Origin: an uncultured Clostridia bacterium
Lineage (GTDB): Bacteria; Bacillota_A; Clostridia; TANB77; CAG-508
Length of the DNA: 64,000 bases
Assembly: GCA_944393405.1 (NCBI GenBank)
Contig: CALYAC010000003.1
Coordinates: 1 to 64,000 of the forward strand
Direction of reading: 5' to 3'
The notes beneath the pieces are model-generated. The model did not search any database. It saw nothing but the letters and a program-made list of their open reading frames with translations, and had not been told where the DNA came from. The stretch's first letter is position 1; each line of letters opens with the position of its first letter. A program made the translations under genes and the position numbers. This document shows positions 27,041-37,221 of this stretch, in pieces.

Positions 27041-29242
27041 TTAAATTCTCCTTAATCTTAAACTATTTACTGTAACTGTAATACTACTTAATGTCATTGC
27101 AATAGATGCAAACATCGGATTCATAGTAATTCCAAATGAACTAAAAATACCAATTGCAATAGGTATCATACAGATATTATAGAAAAATGCCCAAAATAAG
27201 TTTTGTTTTATATTTCTTATTGTTTTTTTACTAATGTAAATTAAATCTATAATTCTATCTATATTACCTTTCATTAAAACAACATCACTACTATCTATTG
27301 CAATATCTGTACCATTTCCTACGGCAACACCAATATCTGCACTAACTAAACTTATGCTATCATTTATCCCATCACCACACATCATTACTAATCCATCTTT
27401 TTTTAGTTCATTTATTTTTTGTGCTTTTTCTTTTGGTAATACATTTGCAATAACATCTGTTATTCCTATTAATTCTGCAATTGATCTTGCTGTATTTTCA
27501 TTATCACCAGTAAGCATTACTACTTTCTTACCTTGCTCATTTAGTTTTTTAATTACTTCTTTTACATTTTCTCTAATAGTATCTTTAACACCAATTAGTG
27601 CAATTACTTTTCTGTTTTCTGATATAAATAAAATACTATTTCCTTCTTTTTCAAGTTCTTCCTCATCTTTTAATTTTTCTGTAATATCAATTTTTTCTTC
27701 TTTCATTAATTTTACATTGCCAATATGATATTCATCTCCATTTACTTTAGCATAAACACCATATCCAGATATATTTTTAAAATCTCGTACTTCTAATAAT
27801 TCTAAATTTTTATTTTTAGCATAATCGACTATTCCTCTTGCAATAGGATGTTCTGACTTATTTTCAATACTTGCTATTATTTTGATAATTTCATTAGTTT
27901 CTTTATCTGAATAATTGTATATTTTATTTATACTTAACTTTCCATTAGTAAGAGTTCCTGTTTTATCAAATACTACTGTTTTAACTTTATGTGCATTTTC
28001 TAAACTTTCGCTATTTTTTATAAGTATTCCTTTTCTACTTGCTGTTCCTGATGATACAACAATTGCAAGTGGTGTTGCCAAACCTAAGCTACAAGGACAT
28101 GCTACTACTAAAACAGTTATAAATGTATTTATAATAAAAGAAATTTCTTTTCCAAGAATAGCCCAAACAATTGCTGAAATAACAGCAATGATTATAATTG
28201 CTGGAACAAAAAACCCACTAATTTTATCAGCTATTTTAGCTATTGGCGCTTTAGTATTTGTAGCTTCTACAACCATTCTAACAATTTCAGATACAGTTGA
28301 TTCTCTTCCTATTTTTTCCGCTTTATATTCAATTGTACCTTCATAATTAATACTTCCTGCTATTACTTTGCTACCAACTTCTTTTTTAGAAGGAACACTT
28401 TCACCTGTTACAAATGATTCATCTATATGTGTTAATCCATTTATAACTTCACCATCTACTGCAATTTTCTCTCCAGGTCTACATTTAACAATATCTCCTT
28501 TATGAATTTCATCAAGTGTAACTTCTTTTTCTTTTCCATCAATTATTATTGTAGCTTTATTTGGTGTAATCATCATTAAGTTTTGTATTGCTTCTTTAGT
28601 CTTATCTTTATTTCTAGCTTCAACAAATCTTCCGATATTTATAAAGAAAAGAATGATAACAGTTGATTCAAAATATAGATTTTCTACAAATTCTATATTT
28701 CCCTTAAATATCATATATGCTCCGTAAATGCTATAAATAAAACTACTAATTACTCCAAGCGCAACTAATGTATCCATATTAGCTGTTTTGTGAATTAAAT
28801 TTTTATATCCATTTTTTAATATATCTCTTCCTAGAAATATTGCTATTATACTTAATATAATCTGTGCAATTGTATAATTAACAGGATGCATGTGCATATC
28901 TAAAAAAGGAATATTAGGAAGACCTATCATATGTCCCATTGCAATATATAATGTTAAAATTGAAGTTATAGTAAATCCAATTAATTTATATTTTTCTTTA
29001 CCTTTCTTCTTCTTTTCTTTTTCAAAATTATCAATTCCTAGACTTTCAAAACCTGCTTTTCTAACAAATTTTTCCAAGTCTTCTAATGTTAATTTCTTGT
29101 CGTCATATTCAATACTTGCATTATTCATAACTAAATTAACACTAGCTATCTTTATTCCTTCTTGTTTATTTAAATATTTTTCTAGTCCACTAGAGCAAGC
29201 ACTACAAGTCATTCCATCTATTTTTAGTAAAACTTTTTTCAT
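27041..29242 (-). CDS. copA: Copper-exporting P1B-type ATPase
   Basis: 733 aa from the ATG at 29242, where the metal-binding domain begins; an upstream frame to 29275 adds 11 unlikely residues. Order of parts: one HMA domain (GMTCSACSSGL, residues 8-18), membrane helices, the actuator loop (GESVPSKKEVGSK), the CPC transport motif (CPCSLGLATP), the phosphorylation site DKTGTLTNG, and the hinge GDGINDS. It pumps Cu(I) out of the cell. It ends the csoR-copZ-copA operon. Confidence 0.95.
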   Translation of the reverse strand: MKKVLLKIDGMTCSACSSGLEKYLNKQEGIKIASVNLVMNNASIEYDDKKLTLEDLEKFVRKAGFESLGIDNFEKEKKKKGKEKYKLIGFTITSILTLYIAMGHMIGLPNIPFLDMHMHPVNYTIAQIILSIIAIFLGRDILKNGYKNLIHKTANMDTLVALGVISSFIYSIYGAYMIFKGNIEFVENLYFESTVIILFFINIGRFVEARNKDKTKEAIQNLMMITPNKATIIIDGKEKEVTLDEIHKGDIVKCRPGEKIAVDGEVINGLTHIDESFVTGESVPSKKEVGSKVIAGSINYEGTIEYKAEKIGRESTVSEIVRMVVEATNTKAPIAKIADKISGFFVPAIIIIAVISAIVWAILGKEISFIINTFITVLVVACPCSLGLATPLAIVVSSGTASRKGILIKNSESLENAHKVKTVVFDKTGTLTNGKLSINKIYNYSDKETNEIIKIIASIENKSEHPIARGIVDYAKNKNLELLEVRDFKNISGYGVYAKVNGDEYHIGNVKLMKEEKIDITEKLKDEEELEKEGNSILFISENRKVIALIGVKDTIRENVKEVIKKLNEQGKKVVMLTGDNENTARSIAELIGITDVIANVLPKEKAQKINELKKDGLVMMCGDGINDSISLVSADIGVAVGNGTDIAIDSSDVVLMKGNIDRIIDLIYISKKTIRNIKQNLFWAFFYNICMIPIAIGIFSSFGITMNPMFASIAMTLSSITVTVNSLRLRRI

Positions 29243-29286
29243 GAAAAATAATTCCTTTCTAAAAAAATAACACAATTAATTATCTT

Positions 29287-29499
29287 TTATTTTTCTTCTG
29301 CTTCAAATCCTGCATCTTCTACTGCTTCTTTTAATTCATCTATACTTATCTGTGATTCATCAAATTTAATAACTGCTTCTTTTGCTTCTAAACTTACTTT
29401 TGCTTCACTTACTCCGTCTTGATTATTTAATACCTTTTGTAGTCTTGTACTACATCCTTCACAATGCATACCTGCAATATTTAATTTAATTTCTTTCAT
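29287..29499 (-). CDS. copZ: Copper chaperone, HMA domain
   Basis: 70 aa from the ATG at 29499, with AAGGAGGA upstream; a longer frame to 29550 has no ribosome site and lacks homology. GMHCEGCSTRL is the Cu(I)-binding MxCxxC motif. It carries copper to the ATPase encoded immediately downstream. Confidence 0.92.
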   Translation of the reverse strand: MKEIKLNIAGMHCEGCSTRLQKVLNNQDGVSEAKVSLEAKEAVIKFDESQISIDELKEAVEDAGFEAEEK

Positions 29500-29558
29500 A
29501 ATATACTTCCTCCTTACATTTATATTTTTTCGGACTGTTGTGAACGGCACATTTAATC

Positions 29559-29849
29559 CTATCTAAGCTTTTTAAATAAATCCATTATTTCTTTTGAAAC
29601 TTCTTCTGTATTTCCTTTTTCTATTTTAGTTTTTATGCAACTATTTAAATGATTTTCTAATATTATATTTTCTAAACTTTCTAAAGCTTTATTTATTGCA
29701 AGCATTTGAGTTATAACATCTTCACAATATCTATCATCAGAAATCATTTGCTTTATTCCTCTTACTTGCCCTTCTATTATGTTTAATCTTTTAATTAATT
29801 TTTCTTTTTCTCCCTCCGATCTGGCTGTGAGCTTTTTTCTTTTTTCCAA
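29559..29849 (-). CDS. csoR: CsoR-family copper-sensing repressor
   Basis: 96 aa, all helical. The copper ligands expected in CsoR are visible: Cys in DRYCEDVITQ, and His and Cys in NHLNSCIKTK. The early RLNIIEGQVRGIKQMI helix is the family signature. It is the first gene of the copper operon and a matching operator lies in its promoter. Confidence 0.93.
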   Translation of the reverse strand: MEKRKKLTARSEGEKEKLIKRLNIIEGQVRGIKQMISDDRYCEDVITQMLAINKALESLENIILENHLNSCIKTKIEKGNTEEVSKEIMDLFKKLR

Positions 29850-29932
29850 TTACATCACCTCAGCTTGTTTTATTAAAATTTATTTTATATCTATAAATTT
29901 AAATATATGAATTTTCTTTCAAATCCATTATG

Positions 29933-29961
29933 ATTATATACCCCTACTAGGTATATGTCAA
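29933..29961 (-). promoter_or_regulatory. csoR-copZ-copA promoter with embedded CsoR operator
   Basis: TTGACA (29956-29961) and TATAAT (29933-29938) with exactly 17 bases between, both consensus. The spacer is filled by an inverted repeat, TATACC and GGTATA (29937-29955) around seven bases, with the C- and G-rich core of CsoR boxes. Repressor binding would block polymerase directly, and copper would release it. Confidence 0.85.
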
Positions 29962-29972
29962 TATATAAGATA

Positions 29973-30039
29973 AAAAAATAGAAACTTAAATCTAAATTCA
30001 ATTTCAAATTCATTTTTAATATTTAAGTTCCTATTTTTT
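29973..30039 (-). terminator. Terminator after nnrD
   Basis: 19-bp inverted repeat with one mismatch (29973-29991 with 30021-30039), just past the nnrD stop, ending in a T run on the minus strand. Confidence 0.8.
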
Positions 30040-30047
30040 ATTCATAA

Positions 30048-30950
30048 CTATTTATTATTTTCTCTAATATATTTTATAGCATCTGGAATAGATTCTATAG
30101 TATCATGAGCCATTTGACTTATATCTGTATATTTCTTTTCAGCAATCTCTCCTGATATTCCATTTAAATATGCACCCGTAGCAACAGTTAATAAATCTGC
30201 ATCATTATATCCAAGTAGTCCAACAAGTATTCCTGAAAGAACATCTCCACTTCCCGCAGTTGCCATTCCAGGGCACCCTCTTTTTACTAAATATACTTCT
30301 TTTCCATCTGTTATAATTGTAGTAGGACCTTTTAAAAGTAATATTACATTATATTTTTTAGCAAATTCTTTTGCAAGATTTATACTGCTTCCTTTTATTT
30401 CTTCAATTGATTTTTTACTTAATCTTTCAAATTCTTTTAAATGTGGTGTTAATATTACTTTACATCTTGTACTTTTTAATATATCTAAATCCATACTAGA
30501 TAAAGTATTTAAACCATCTGCATCTATTACAACAGGAATATTATAATTTAATAATATATATTCTAATATTTTTTCATATTCTATATTCCTGTTCCATCCC
30601 ATTCCAATAGCTATTGCTTTTAATTTATTTAGTGCCGAATCTATTTGACGAGTTTCAAATCTCATTTTACCATTTTCATCATCAATTTGAAAAATTGTTT
30701 GTTCTAATAAATATGGCATAATTGATTTCGTAATACTTTTAGGTACAATTAATCTAACCACTCCTGCTCCACTTCTTAAAGAACATGTACTCATATTTGC
30801 AAGTTTAATTGCTCCCGAATATTCTATGCTTCCGCCAATAATTCCAACATAACCATAATCACCTTTATTGGTATCTTTTTCTCTATAATTAAATTTATCT
30901 TTTATATCATTTAACTCTATTTCAAAAACATAATCTTCTATTTTATTCAT
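30048..30950 (-). CDS. nnrD: ADP-dependent NAD(P)H-hydrate dehydratase
   Basis: 300 aa, containing only the YjeF C-terminal, ribokinase-like domain. Visible motifs are GDYGYVGIIGGSIEYSGA near residue 28, VIDADGLNTL, ILTPHLKEFERL, LLLKGPTTII and the catalytic GSGDVLSGILVGLL. It repairs hydrated NAD(P)H. The epimerase partner domain is not fused and was not seen in the window. Confidence 0.9.
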   Translation of the reverse strand: MNKIEDYVFEIELNDIKDKFNYREKDTNKGDYGYVGIIGGSIEYSGAIKLANMSTCSLRSGAGVVRLIVPKSITKSIMPYLLEQTIFQIDDENGKMRFETRQIDSALNKLKAIAIGMGWNRNIEYEKILEYILLNYNIPVVIDADGLNTLSSMDLDILKSTRCKVILTPHLKEFERLSKKSIEEIKGSSINLAKEFAKKYNVILLLKGPTTIITDGKEVYLVKRGCPGMATAGSGDVLSGILVGLLGYNDADLLTVATGAYLNGISGEIAEKKYTDISQMAHDTIESIPDAIKYIRENNK

Positions 30951-30966
30951 TGATCACACTTCTTTT

Positions 30967-31692
30967 TTAAATTTCTAGAATTTCACCATCTACTGGGCAA
31001 TATACATCATCAATTTTAGAAGTATCATAATCACTTCTATGTATTGCATAAAATTTACAGTCAGGATATTTTTTTATTAATCCTTCATATGCATCTATTC
31101 CTATATGTGATACACTTGATTCAAGTCTCGTTGAATCCGAAAATATATATTTTGACTTATCACACATTTTATAGTAATTATCACATAGTCCAGTATCTGT
31201 AGCATATGCAATTTTCTTATTATTTTTCTCTAATATATATCCATTTATAGGTTTACAATTACCATGCGATAATTCGTAAGCTGTTAATTTAAAATCTTTT
31301 GTTTTAAACTCTTCTCCGTCATCAATTTCTATAAATTCACAATTGTATTTTTCTTCAAGATTATCATATTTATTAACATTTCCATCAGCATGTGTAAATA
31401 TTAGTAATTCAATAGTTTTCTTTCTTACACCTTTAGGTCCGATTATATAAAGTTTTTTATCTATTTCTTTTCTAATGCCTCTACCTATTAAGAAATTTGG
31501 TATATCTAAAAAGTGATCTGCATGAAAATGTGATATAACTATATAATTAATATTTTTAGTGTATATTTGTAGTCTTTCTATTTGTTTTACAGTTCCCATT
31601 CCTACATCAAATAATATATCATCTACTAATATACTTGTATTACATCTTGTAATACTTCCCATTGTACCTGTTCCTATAAATGTTACTTTCAC
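30967..31692 (-). CDS. MBL-fold metallo-hydrolase, RNase Z-like
   Basis: 241 aa. The metal site SHFHADHFLD (about 54-63), GTGTMGS at the start, ELSHGNC and ATDTG around residue 170, and late AIHRSD give the beta-lactamase fold with RNase Z-like order. The long flexible arm of true RNase Z is not obvious, so tRNA maturation is not assured. Confidence 0.8.
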   Translation of the reverse strand: MKVTFIGTGTMGSITRCNTSILVDDILFDVGMGTVKQIERLQIYTKNINYIVISHFHADHFLDIPNFLIGRGIRKEIDKKLYIIGPKGVRKKTIELLIFTHADGNVNKYDNLEEKYNCEFIEIDDGEEFKTKDFKLTAYELSHGNCKPINGYILEKNNKKIAYATDTGLCDNYYKMCDKSKYIFSDSTRLESSVSHIGIDAYEGLIKKYPDCKFYAIHRSDYDTSKIDDVYCPVDGEILEI

Positions 31693-31725
31693 TTTTATTA
31701 CTCCTTTTATTTTATATATAATATA

Positions 31726-33225
31726 TTACATATTTTCTTTTAAATATTCTTCAAATTCTTTTAATGGTAAAGGCTTTGAATAATAATATCCTTGAATTAT
31801 ATTACAACCATTTTTTAATAAATAATCTTTTTGTTCTTTTGTTTCTACACCTTCAGCAATAGTAATTAACCCTAATTCTTTTCCAATCTTTAATATATAA
31901 TCTATTATATTCTTTTTCTTTTTACCTATTCTGTCAACAAAAGATTTATCTATTTTTATAATATCTATTTTCATATCTTGTAATATGTTTAATGTAGAAT
32001 ATCCAGTTCCAAAATCATCTATTGAAACTAAAAATCCAAGTTTTTTTATTTTGTTTATAATCCCTATAATATCAATACCATCTTCAACAGCTGCACTTTC
32101 AGTTATCTCTAAATCAATTTTATTTGGATTAATATTATATTTTGCAACAATCATAAAATATTTTTCTAAAAAATGTTCATCCATGAAATGATCTCTAGAA
32201 ATATTTATAGAAACTATTGGTTCTAAATTAAATTCTTCCTTCCATCTTTTCATATTCTTACATACTTCTTCAAAAATAAAAGTGTCTAATTTTAGAATAA
32301 ATTTGTTTTTTTCAAATAGTGGAATAAATCTACCAGGCTGTATAATTTGTCCATCATGTTCCCATCTTACTAATGCTTCTGCTCCATATATTTTTTCAGT
32401 ATCAGTATATATTTTTGGCTGAAAATACACTTTAAATTCTTTTGCCATTAATGCTTGATACATTTTGCTTTCTATTTTTTCTTCTTCTTCAACCATTTTT
32501 TCCATTGCATCATCATAAATATGATATCTGTCATAAACATTTCCTTTTGAGGCAGAATGTGCAATTATTGCTTTATCCATAACAACTGATATATTATTAT
32601 CACTATCTTTTATCTTATATACTCCCATATTTACTGAAAGATTATATGAAATATTGTCTATTTTTATATTTTCTATTTTATTTACAATCTTACTTATTAA
32701 ATTATATATATTTTCTTTATAATCAAAAAGGATAGAAAAATAATCATTAGAATATCTTGAAATTAGAGAAGAAGTTCCAAAAATCTCTTCTAGTTTATTA
32801 GCTATACTAAGTAATATTTTATCACCTGCATTATATCCATATGCTTTATTAATCATTTTAAATTTATTAATATCTAATACTATAATATATTTATATTTTT
32901 TAGGTTCCTTATCAAGTCTTTCTTGTCCATTTTTTCTAAAGTAATAGATATTGCCTTTTTTAGTTACAGGATCTATGTATGCATATTGATATAACTTTCT
33001 TTGTTTTTTTATGTCTGAAATTGCTATATAAATAAGTACACCTAATATAAATACTATAACACCACAAGATAAGAAAAATGATGTCAATAATATTTTCATG
33101 TCATGTGGTGTATTAGTTCCAATTTTGTTTAACATATATGACATATATATTCCTATAAATATTAATAAAAGTATTACTATAACTGCAATCTTTATTATTT
33201 GTTTTCTATATTCTCGAATTTTCAT
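31726..33225 (-). CDS. Membrane GGDEF-EAL protein with degenerate GGDEF
   Basis: 499 aa. Two membrane segments (about 10-30 and 42-65), then a diguanylate cyclase-like domain (about 80-215) whose active site reads RYSNDYF instead of RYGGDEF, so cyclase activity is unlikely. The EAL domain (about 235-495) keeps GAEALVRW, the SINISRDHF region, ITESAAVED and DDFGTGYSTLN. It is most likely a c-di-GMP phosphodiesterase with a regulatory GGDEF remnant. Confidence 0.88.
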   Translation of the reverse strand: MKIREYRKQIIKIAVIVILLLIFIGIYMSYMLNKIGTNTPHDMKILLTSFFLSCGVIVFILGVLIYIAISDIKKQRKLYQYAYIDPVTKKGNIYYFRKNGQERLDKEPKKYKYIIVLDINKFKMINKAYGYNAGDKILLSIANKLEEIFGTSSLISRYSNDYFSILFDYKENIYNLISKIVNKIENIKIDNISYNLSVNMGVYKIKDSDNNISVVMDKAIIAHSASKGNVYDRYHIYDDAMEKMVEEEEKIESKMYQALMAKEFKVYFQPKIYTDTEKIYGAEALVRWEHDGQIIQPGRFIPLFEKNKFILKLDTFIFEEVCKNMKRWKEEFNLEPIVSINISRDHFMDEHFLEKYFMIVAKYNINPNKIDLEITESAAVEDGIDIIGIINKIKKLGFLVSIDDFGTGYSTLNILQDMKIDIIKIDKSFVDRIGKKKKNIIDYILKIGKELGLITIAEGVETKEQKDYLLKNGCNIIQGYYYSKPLPLKEFEEYLKENM

Positions 33226-33239
33226 TTTTCTCTCCTTAG

Positions 33240-34100
33240 TTAATCTATATTTAAAATTTTTTCTATTACTCTTTCTGCATCTTTAACCCCATCTTCATAT
33301 AATGCTTGTAATTTTTCTTTATCTTTTTCTAGTCTAGATACATTCACTGGTTTATCAGGTGCAATGACCAGAATTTTATTTTCTTTTTCTAAATAATTTA
33401 TTTCTTCTTTTATTTTGTTATATCTTTCTGGCATTGTACATAGTTTTTCTACAAGTTTTGGATATTTTCCATATATATGTTTATATAAAGCTTTCATCCT
33501 TTTAGAAACTTCTGGCTTTCTATAATTTCTATCTCTTGTTAGTACAACAACAATATTACTATAATTATTTTTTATTGCATAATCGACAGGTATAGGCATT
33601 GTTACTGCTCCATCCAAATAGTGATTATTCCCTATCTTAACCATTTTAGAGCAAAGAGGCATACTAGAAGAAGCTTGAACAACTTTAAATACTTCGTTTA
33701 AATCATTTTTGCAATCTGATTTTTCCACATATTCAGTTTTACCTTCTTCGCAATTAGTAACTACAGATATAAATTTTTGTTTTGAGTTTTTAAATGTTTC
33801 AAAATCAAATGGATATAATTTTTTAGATATATCATTAAATAAATAGTTGTATCCTATTAATCCTTTTTCTTTTCTTAATGCCTTTAATCCTATATAATTA
33901 GAATTATCACAATTTTCTAAATTAATTTTTGCTGTTCTTTTTGGTTGTTTTGATACATAATTCATTCCTGTCAGTGCTCCTGCAGAAACTCCCATAACCG
34001 TTTTAGCTTCAATATTATATTTCATTAATACATCTAAAACTCCTGATGTATATAAGCTTCTTAAAGCTCCTCCTTCTAATATCAATGTTATATTCTGCAT
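33240..34100 (-). CDS. Patatin-like phospholipase (RssA-like)
   Basis: 286 aa. The oxyanion region LEGGALRSLYTSGVLD (residues 8-23), the nucleophile elbow GVSAGALTG and the catalytic Asp in LDGAVTMPIP are all present. These proteins are lipid acyl hydrolases of the cytoplasm or inner membrane surface. It follows a sugar acetyltransferase gene. Confidence 0.9.
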   Translation of the reverse strand: MQNITLILEGGALRSLYTSGVLDVLMKYNIEAKTVMGVSAGALTGMNYVSKQPKRTAKINLENCDNSNYIGLKALRKEKGLIGYNYLFNDISKKLYPFDFETFKNSKQKFISVVTNCEEGKTEYVEKSDCKNDLNEVFKVVQASSSMPLCSKMVKIGNNHYLDGAVTMPIPVDYAIKNNYSNIVVVLTRDRNYRKPEVSKRMKALYKHIYGKYPKLVEKLCTMPERYNKIKEEINYLEKENKILVIAPDKPVNVSRLEKDKEKLQALYEDGVKDAERVIEKILNID

Positions 34101-34120
34101 TTCTTTCTCTTCTTTCTTTT

Positions 34121-34675
34121 TTAAATTTCTTTTTGTACTCTACATGGATTTCCATATGCTACTACATTTGATGGTATATTTTTTGTTACAACACTCCCTG
34201 CACCTATTGTTACATTATCCCCTATTATTACTCCGGGTAAAATCGTAACATTTCCACCAATCCATACATTATTACCTATTTTAACTTCTTTTGCATATTC
34301 TAATCCTTTATTTCTTTCTTCTACATCTATAGGATGATATGCTGTATAAATATTACAATTTGGTGCAATAAAAACATTATCTCCTATTATTACTTTTGCA
34401 GCATCTAATATTACTAAATTGTGATTAGAATAAAAATTTTTTCCAAGTTCTATATTGTATCCATAATCACACCAAAAATATGGTTCAATTCTAGCATTTT
34501 CTCCTAGTTTTCCTATAATTTTACTTAAAAGTTTATCTCTTTTTTCTAAATCAATTGGTCTTGTGTTATTAAATTCAAAACATAAGTCTTTTGTTTTTAT
34601 CATTTCATTTAATAGCTCTTTATCATAATTTGGATTATATATTAATCCTTTATCTCTTTTTTCTTTTTCAGTCAT
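34121..34675 (-). CDS. Sugar O-acetyltransferase (maltose/galactoside type)
   Basis: 184 aa. The N-terminal LIYNPNYDKELLNEM helix is the maltose acetyltransferase signature. The C-terminal left-handed beta helix shows hexapeptide repeats (VIIGDNVFIAPNCNIYTAYHPID, KIGNNVWIGGNVTILPGVIIGDN) with the catalytic His in YHPID. It acetylates a sugar or sugar-like alcohol. Confidence 0.9.
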   Translation of the reverse strand: MTEKEKRDKGLIYNPNYDKELLNEMIKTKDLCFEFNNTRPIDLEKRDKLLSKIIGKLGENARIEPYFWCDYGYNIELGKNFYSNHNLVILDAAKVIIGDNVFIAPNCNIYTAYHPIDVEERNKGLEYAKEVKIGNNVWIGGNVTILPGVIIGDNVTIGAGSVVTKNIPSNVVAYGNPCRVQKEI

Positions 34676-34702
34676 TTTATCTCCTTGTATAATTCTATAA
34701 TT

Positions 34703-35263
34703 TTATTTCTTGTCATACATATCAATGATAGTTTTTATCATATTAAATTCATCATCAGAAAGTTGTGCTTTTTTATTGTTTTTCTCAATAGTTTTATTTT
34801 TTGTATTTAATTTATATATTATTCCATCATTACATTCGAACCAATATTGAAACATTGTATTATCTGGTTCTAAATTATAATTGATATTTTCTAACAAAGT
34901 TTGTATATCCAATGAATCTTCTATACTAAGCTCTATTTTATCTTCAGGTTCTTCAGCTTTTACAAGATAAATTGGATCAGCAACATAATTATTATATTCA
35001 TCTTCGAAATCTTCATATTTCATAAACCATGAACCAATTTTTGTTTCTTTATATCCATTTAATTTATTAAATTTTATAACTTTATATCCTAAACCTATAT
35101 ATTCTTTTGTTCCTCCGTCCATAAGCGTCCCTGCAGGATTATTAATACAAAACATAGGTAGTTCTCCATTTTTAACTCTGTTTGAATCTATGCAGAAAAA
35201 TATAATTCCTGTAATGATGACAACTAATAAAATAATGCCTATAACTAATAAAACTCTTTTCAT
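34703..35263 (-). CDS. Membrane-anchored protein of unknown function
   Basis: 186 aa with one N-terminal membrane segment (about 4-26) and an extracellular domain with no motif I recognise. The segment TLMDGGTKEYIGLGYKVIKFNKL resembles short secreted proteins of Clostridia. It lies between the rny terminator and the acetyltransferase gene. Confidence 0.55.
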   Translation of the reverse strand: MKRVLLVIGIILLVVIITGIIFFCIDSNRVKNGELPMFCINNPAGTLMDGGTKEYIGLGYKVIKFNKLNGYKETKIGSWFMKYEDFEDEYNNYVADPIYLVKAEEPEDKIELSIEDSLDIQTLLENINYNLEPDNTMFQYWFECNDGIIYKLNTKNKTIEKNNKKAQLSDDEFNMIKTIIDMYDKK

Positions 35264-35394
35264 AAAAGCACCTCGAATTTAATATATATCTTTTTAATAT
35301 ATATCTTTAATAAGTGTTAATATTATAAAACAATATTATAAAATTTGAATATATAATATCAAAATGAAATTAATTAATCAAGATATCTTAAAGC

Positions 35395-35434
35395 AAAAAA
35401 GAGAAATTAGGTTTAAACCTAATTTCTCTTTTTT
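35395..35434. terminator. Perfect 40-base palindromic terminator after rny
   Basis: 20-bp perfect inverted repeat (35395-35414 and 35415-35434) with A and T ends, three bases past the rny stop. It acts in both orientations. Confidence 0.9.
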
Positions 35435-35437
35435 ATA

Positions 35438-36979
35438 TTATTTAGCATAATCAACAACTCTAGTTTCTCTAACTATATTAACTTTTATTTGTCCTGGATA
35501 TTCCATTTCATCTTCAACTTTCTTTGCTACATCTCTTGCTAAAAGAACCATTTGATCATCTGTTATTTTTTCTGGTTTTACAATAATTCTTATCTCTCTA
35601 CCAGCTTGAATAGCAAATGATTTATCAACACCATCAAATGAGTCTGCTATACTTTCAAGAGATTCAAGTCTCTTAATATATGTTTCAAGTGTTTCTCTTC
35701 TTGCTCCTGGTCTTGAAGCTGAAATAGCATCTGCAGCTTGAATAAGTACAGCTTCTATAGTTTGAGGTTCTACATCACCATGATGTGCTTGTACTGCATT
35801 TATTACTTTATCATTTTCTTTAAATTTCTTTAATACTTCAACACCGATTTCAACATGAGTTCCTTCCATGTCATGGTCTAAAGCTTTTCCAATATCATGT
35901 AATAATCCAGCACGTCTTGCAAGTTTTGGATCTAGTCCTAATTCTTCAGCCATTATTCTAGCCAAATTTGAAACTTCAATAGAATGATTTAAAACATTTT
36001 GTCCATAACTTGTTCTATATTTTAACTTTCCTATTAATTTAACTATATCTGGATGTAATCCAACTACTCCAGTTTCTAATACTGCTCTTTCTCCTTCTTC
36101 TTTAATAGTTGTTTCAACCTCTTCTTTAGCTTTTTCAACCATTTCTTCTATTTTAGCTGGATGTATTCTTCCATCTTCAATTAATTTCTCTAGAGCAATT
36201 TTAGCAACTTCTCTTCTTAATGGATCAAAGCCTGATATAACAACTGCCTCTGGAGTATCATCAATTATCAAATCAATACCTGTTAATGTTTCCAAAGTTT
36301 TAATGTTTCTTCCTTCTCTACCTATTATTCTTCCCTTCATATCATCATTTGGAAGTGAAACAATAGATACTGTTGTCTCTGATGTATGATCTGCTGCACA
36401 CTTTTGTATAGCATATCCTACTATTTCTCTAGCATTTTTTATTGCCTCTTCTTTTGTCTTATTTTCAATGTCTCTAATTAAAGCTGCCTTTTCAGCAGTC
36501 ATAGTTTTTTCAAGTTCAGAAAGTAATCTTTGTTTAGCTTCTTCTGAAGATAATCCGGAAATTCTTTGTAATTCTGCCATTTGTTTGTCAGCAATTTCAT
36601 CTAATTCATTCCTTTTTTCTTCTAATTCTTTATCCTTATCAGATAAATCTTTTTCTTTTCTTTCAACTAACTCTAATTTCTTTTCTAGATTTTCTTCTTT
36701 CTGAATCAATCTTCTTTCTTGACTTTGTACTTCGCCCCTTCTTTCTCTAATCTCCTCATCTAAATCTTTTCTTGCGCTTAATATTTCTTCCTTAGCTTTG
36801 AAAATTTCTTCTTTTCTATTATTTTCAGCTTCTATTTTAGCCATATCAAGTATTCTTTGTGCTTCTGTTTCTGCACTCTTTAATTTAGATTCAGCAATTC
36901 TTTTTCTAATTAATACTCCTACAAAAGTAAATACAATTGCTGTGATTAGAAATATGGCGATATTGATTACTATATCCAT
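35438..36979 (-). CDS. rny: Ribonuclease Y
   Basis: 513 aa from the ATG at 36979, eight bases after AGAGGTG; frames to 36985 or 37015 give poorer spacing. N-terminal membrane anchor, long coiled coil (about 25-190, rich in Glu and Lys), KH domain ([19 protein letters not shown]), and HD domain ([19 protein letters not shown]). It starts mRNA turnover at the membrane. Confidence 0.95.
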   Translation of the reverse strand: MDIVINIAIFLITAIVFTFVGVLIRKRIAESKLKSAETEAQRILDMAKIEAENNRKEEIFKAKEEILSARKDLDEEIRERRGEVQSQERRLIQKEENLEKKLELVERKEKDLSDKDKELEEKRNELDEIADKQMAELQRISGLSSEEAKQRLLSELEKTMTAEKAALIRDIENKTKEEAIKNAREIVGYAIQKCAADHTSETTVSIVSLPNDDMKGRIIGREGRNIKTLETLTGIDLIIDDTPEAVVISGFDPLRREVAKIALEKLIEDGRIHPAKIEEMVEKAKEEVETTIKEEGERAVLETGVVGLHPDIVKLIGKLKYRTSYGQNVLNHSIEVSNLARIMAEELGLDPKLARRAGLLHDIGKALDHDMEGTHVEIGVEVLKKFKENDKVINAVQAHHGDVEPQTIEAVLIQAADAISASRPGARRETLETYIKRLESLESIADSFDGVDKSFAIQAGREIRIIVKPEKITDDQMVLLARDVAKKVEDEMEYPGQIKVNIVRETRVVDYAK

Positions 36980-37066
36980 AATCATTACACCTCTTTCTAT
37001 ATATTTAATTTTCAATGTACAGTAAATATATCTTCATATTATATAATATATTTTTCCTACATATAT

Positions 37067-37095
37067 ATTTTATATTTATTATGGTCAACTGTCAA
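37067..37095 (-). promoter_or_regulatory. rny promoter
   Basis: TTGACA (37090-37095) and TAAAAT (37067-37072) with a 17-base spacer, about 90 bases upstream of the rny start. Confidence 0.7.
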
Positions 37096-37140
37096 GTGAT
37101 TTTTTATCATACTTACTATTTTCCTTGTTTTAAATAATAA

Positions 37141-37186
37141 AAAAGAACCATAATATTATACATTAATATTATGGCACTATTTTTCT
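37141..37186 (-). terminator. Terminator after xerD
   Basis: 11-bp perfect inverted repeat (37148-37158 and 37164-37174, loop of 5), followed by TTC and a T run on the minus strand. Confidence 0.85.
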
Positions 37187-37221
37187 TTTTATATATTAAA
37201 TAAATTAAATATTTTTATTTA

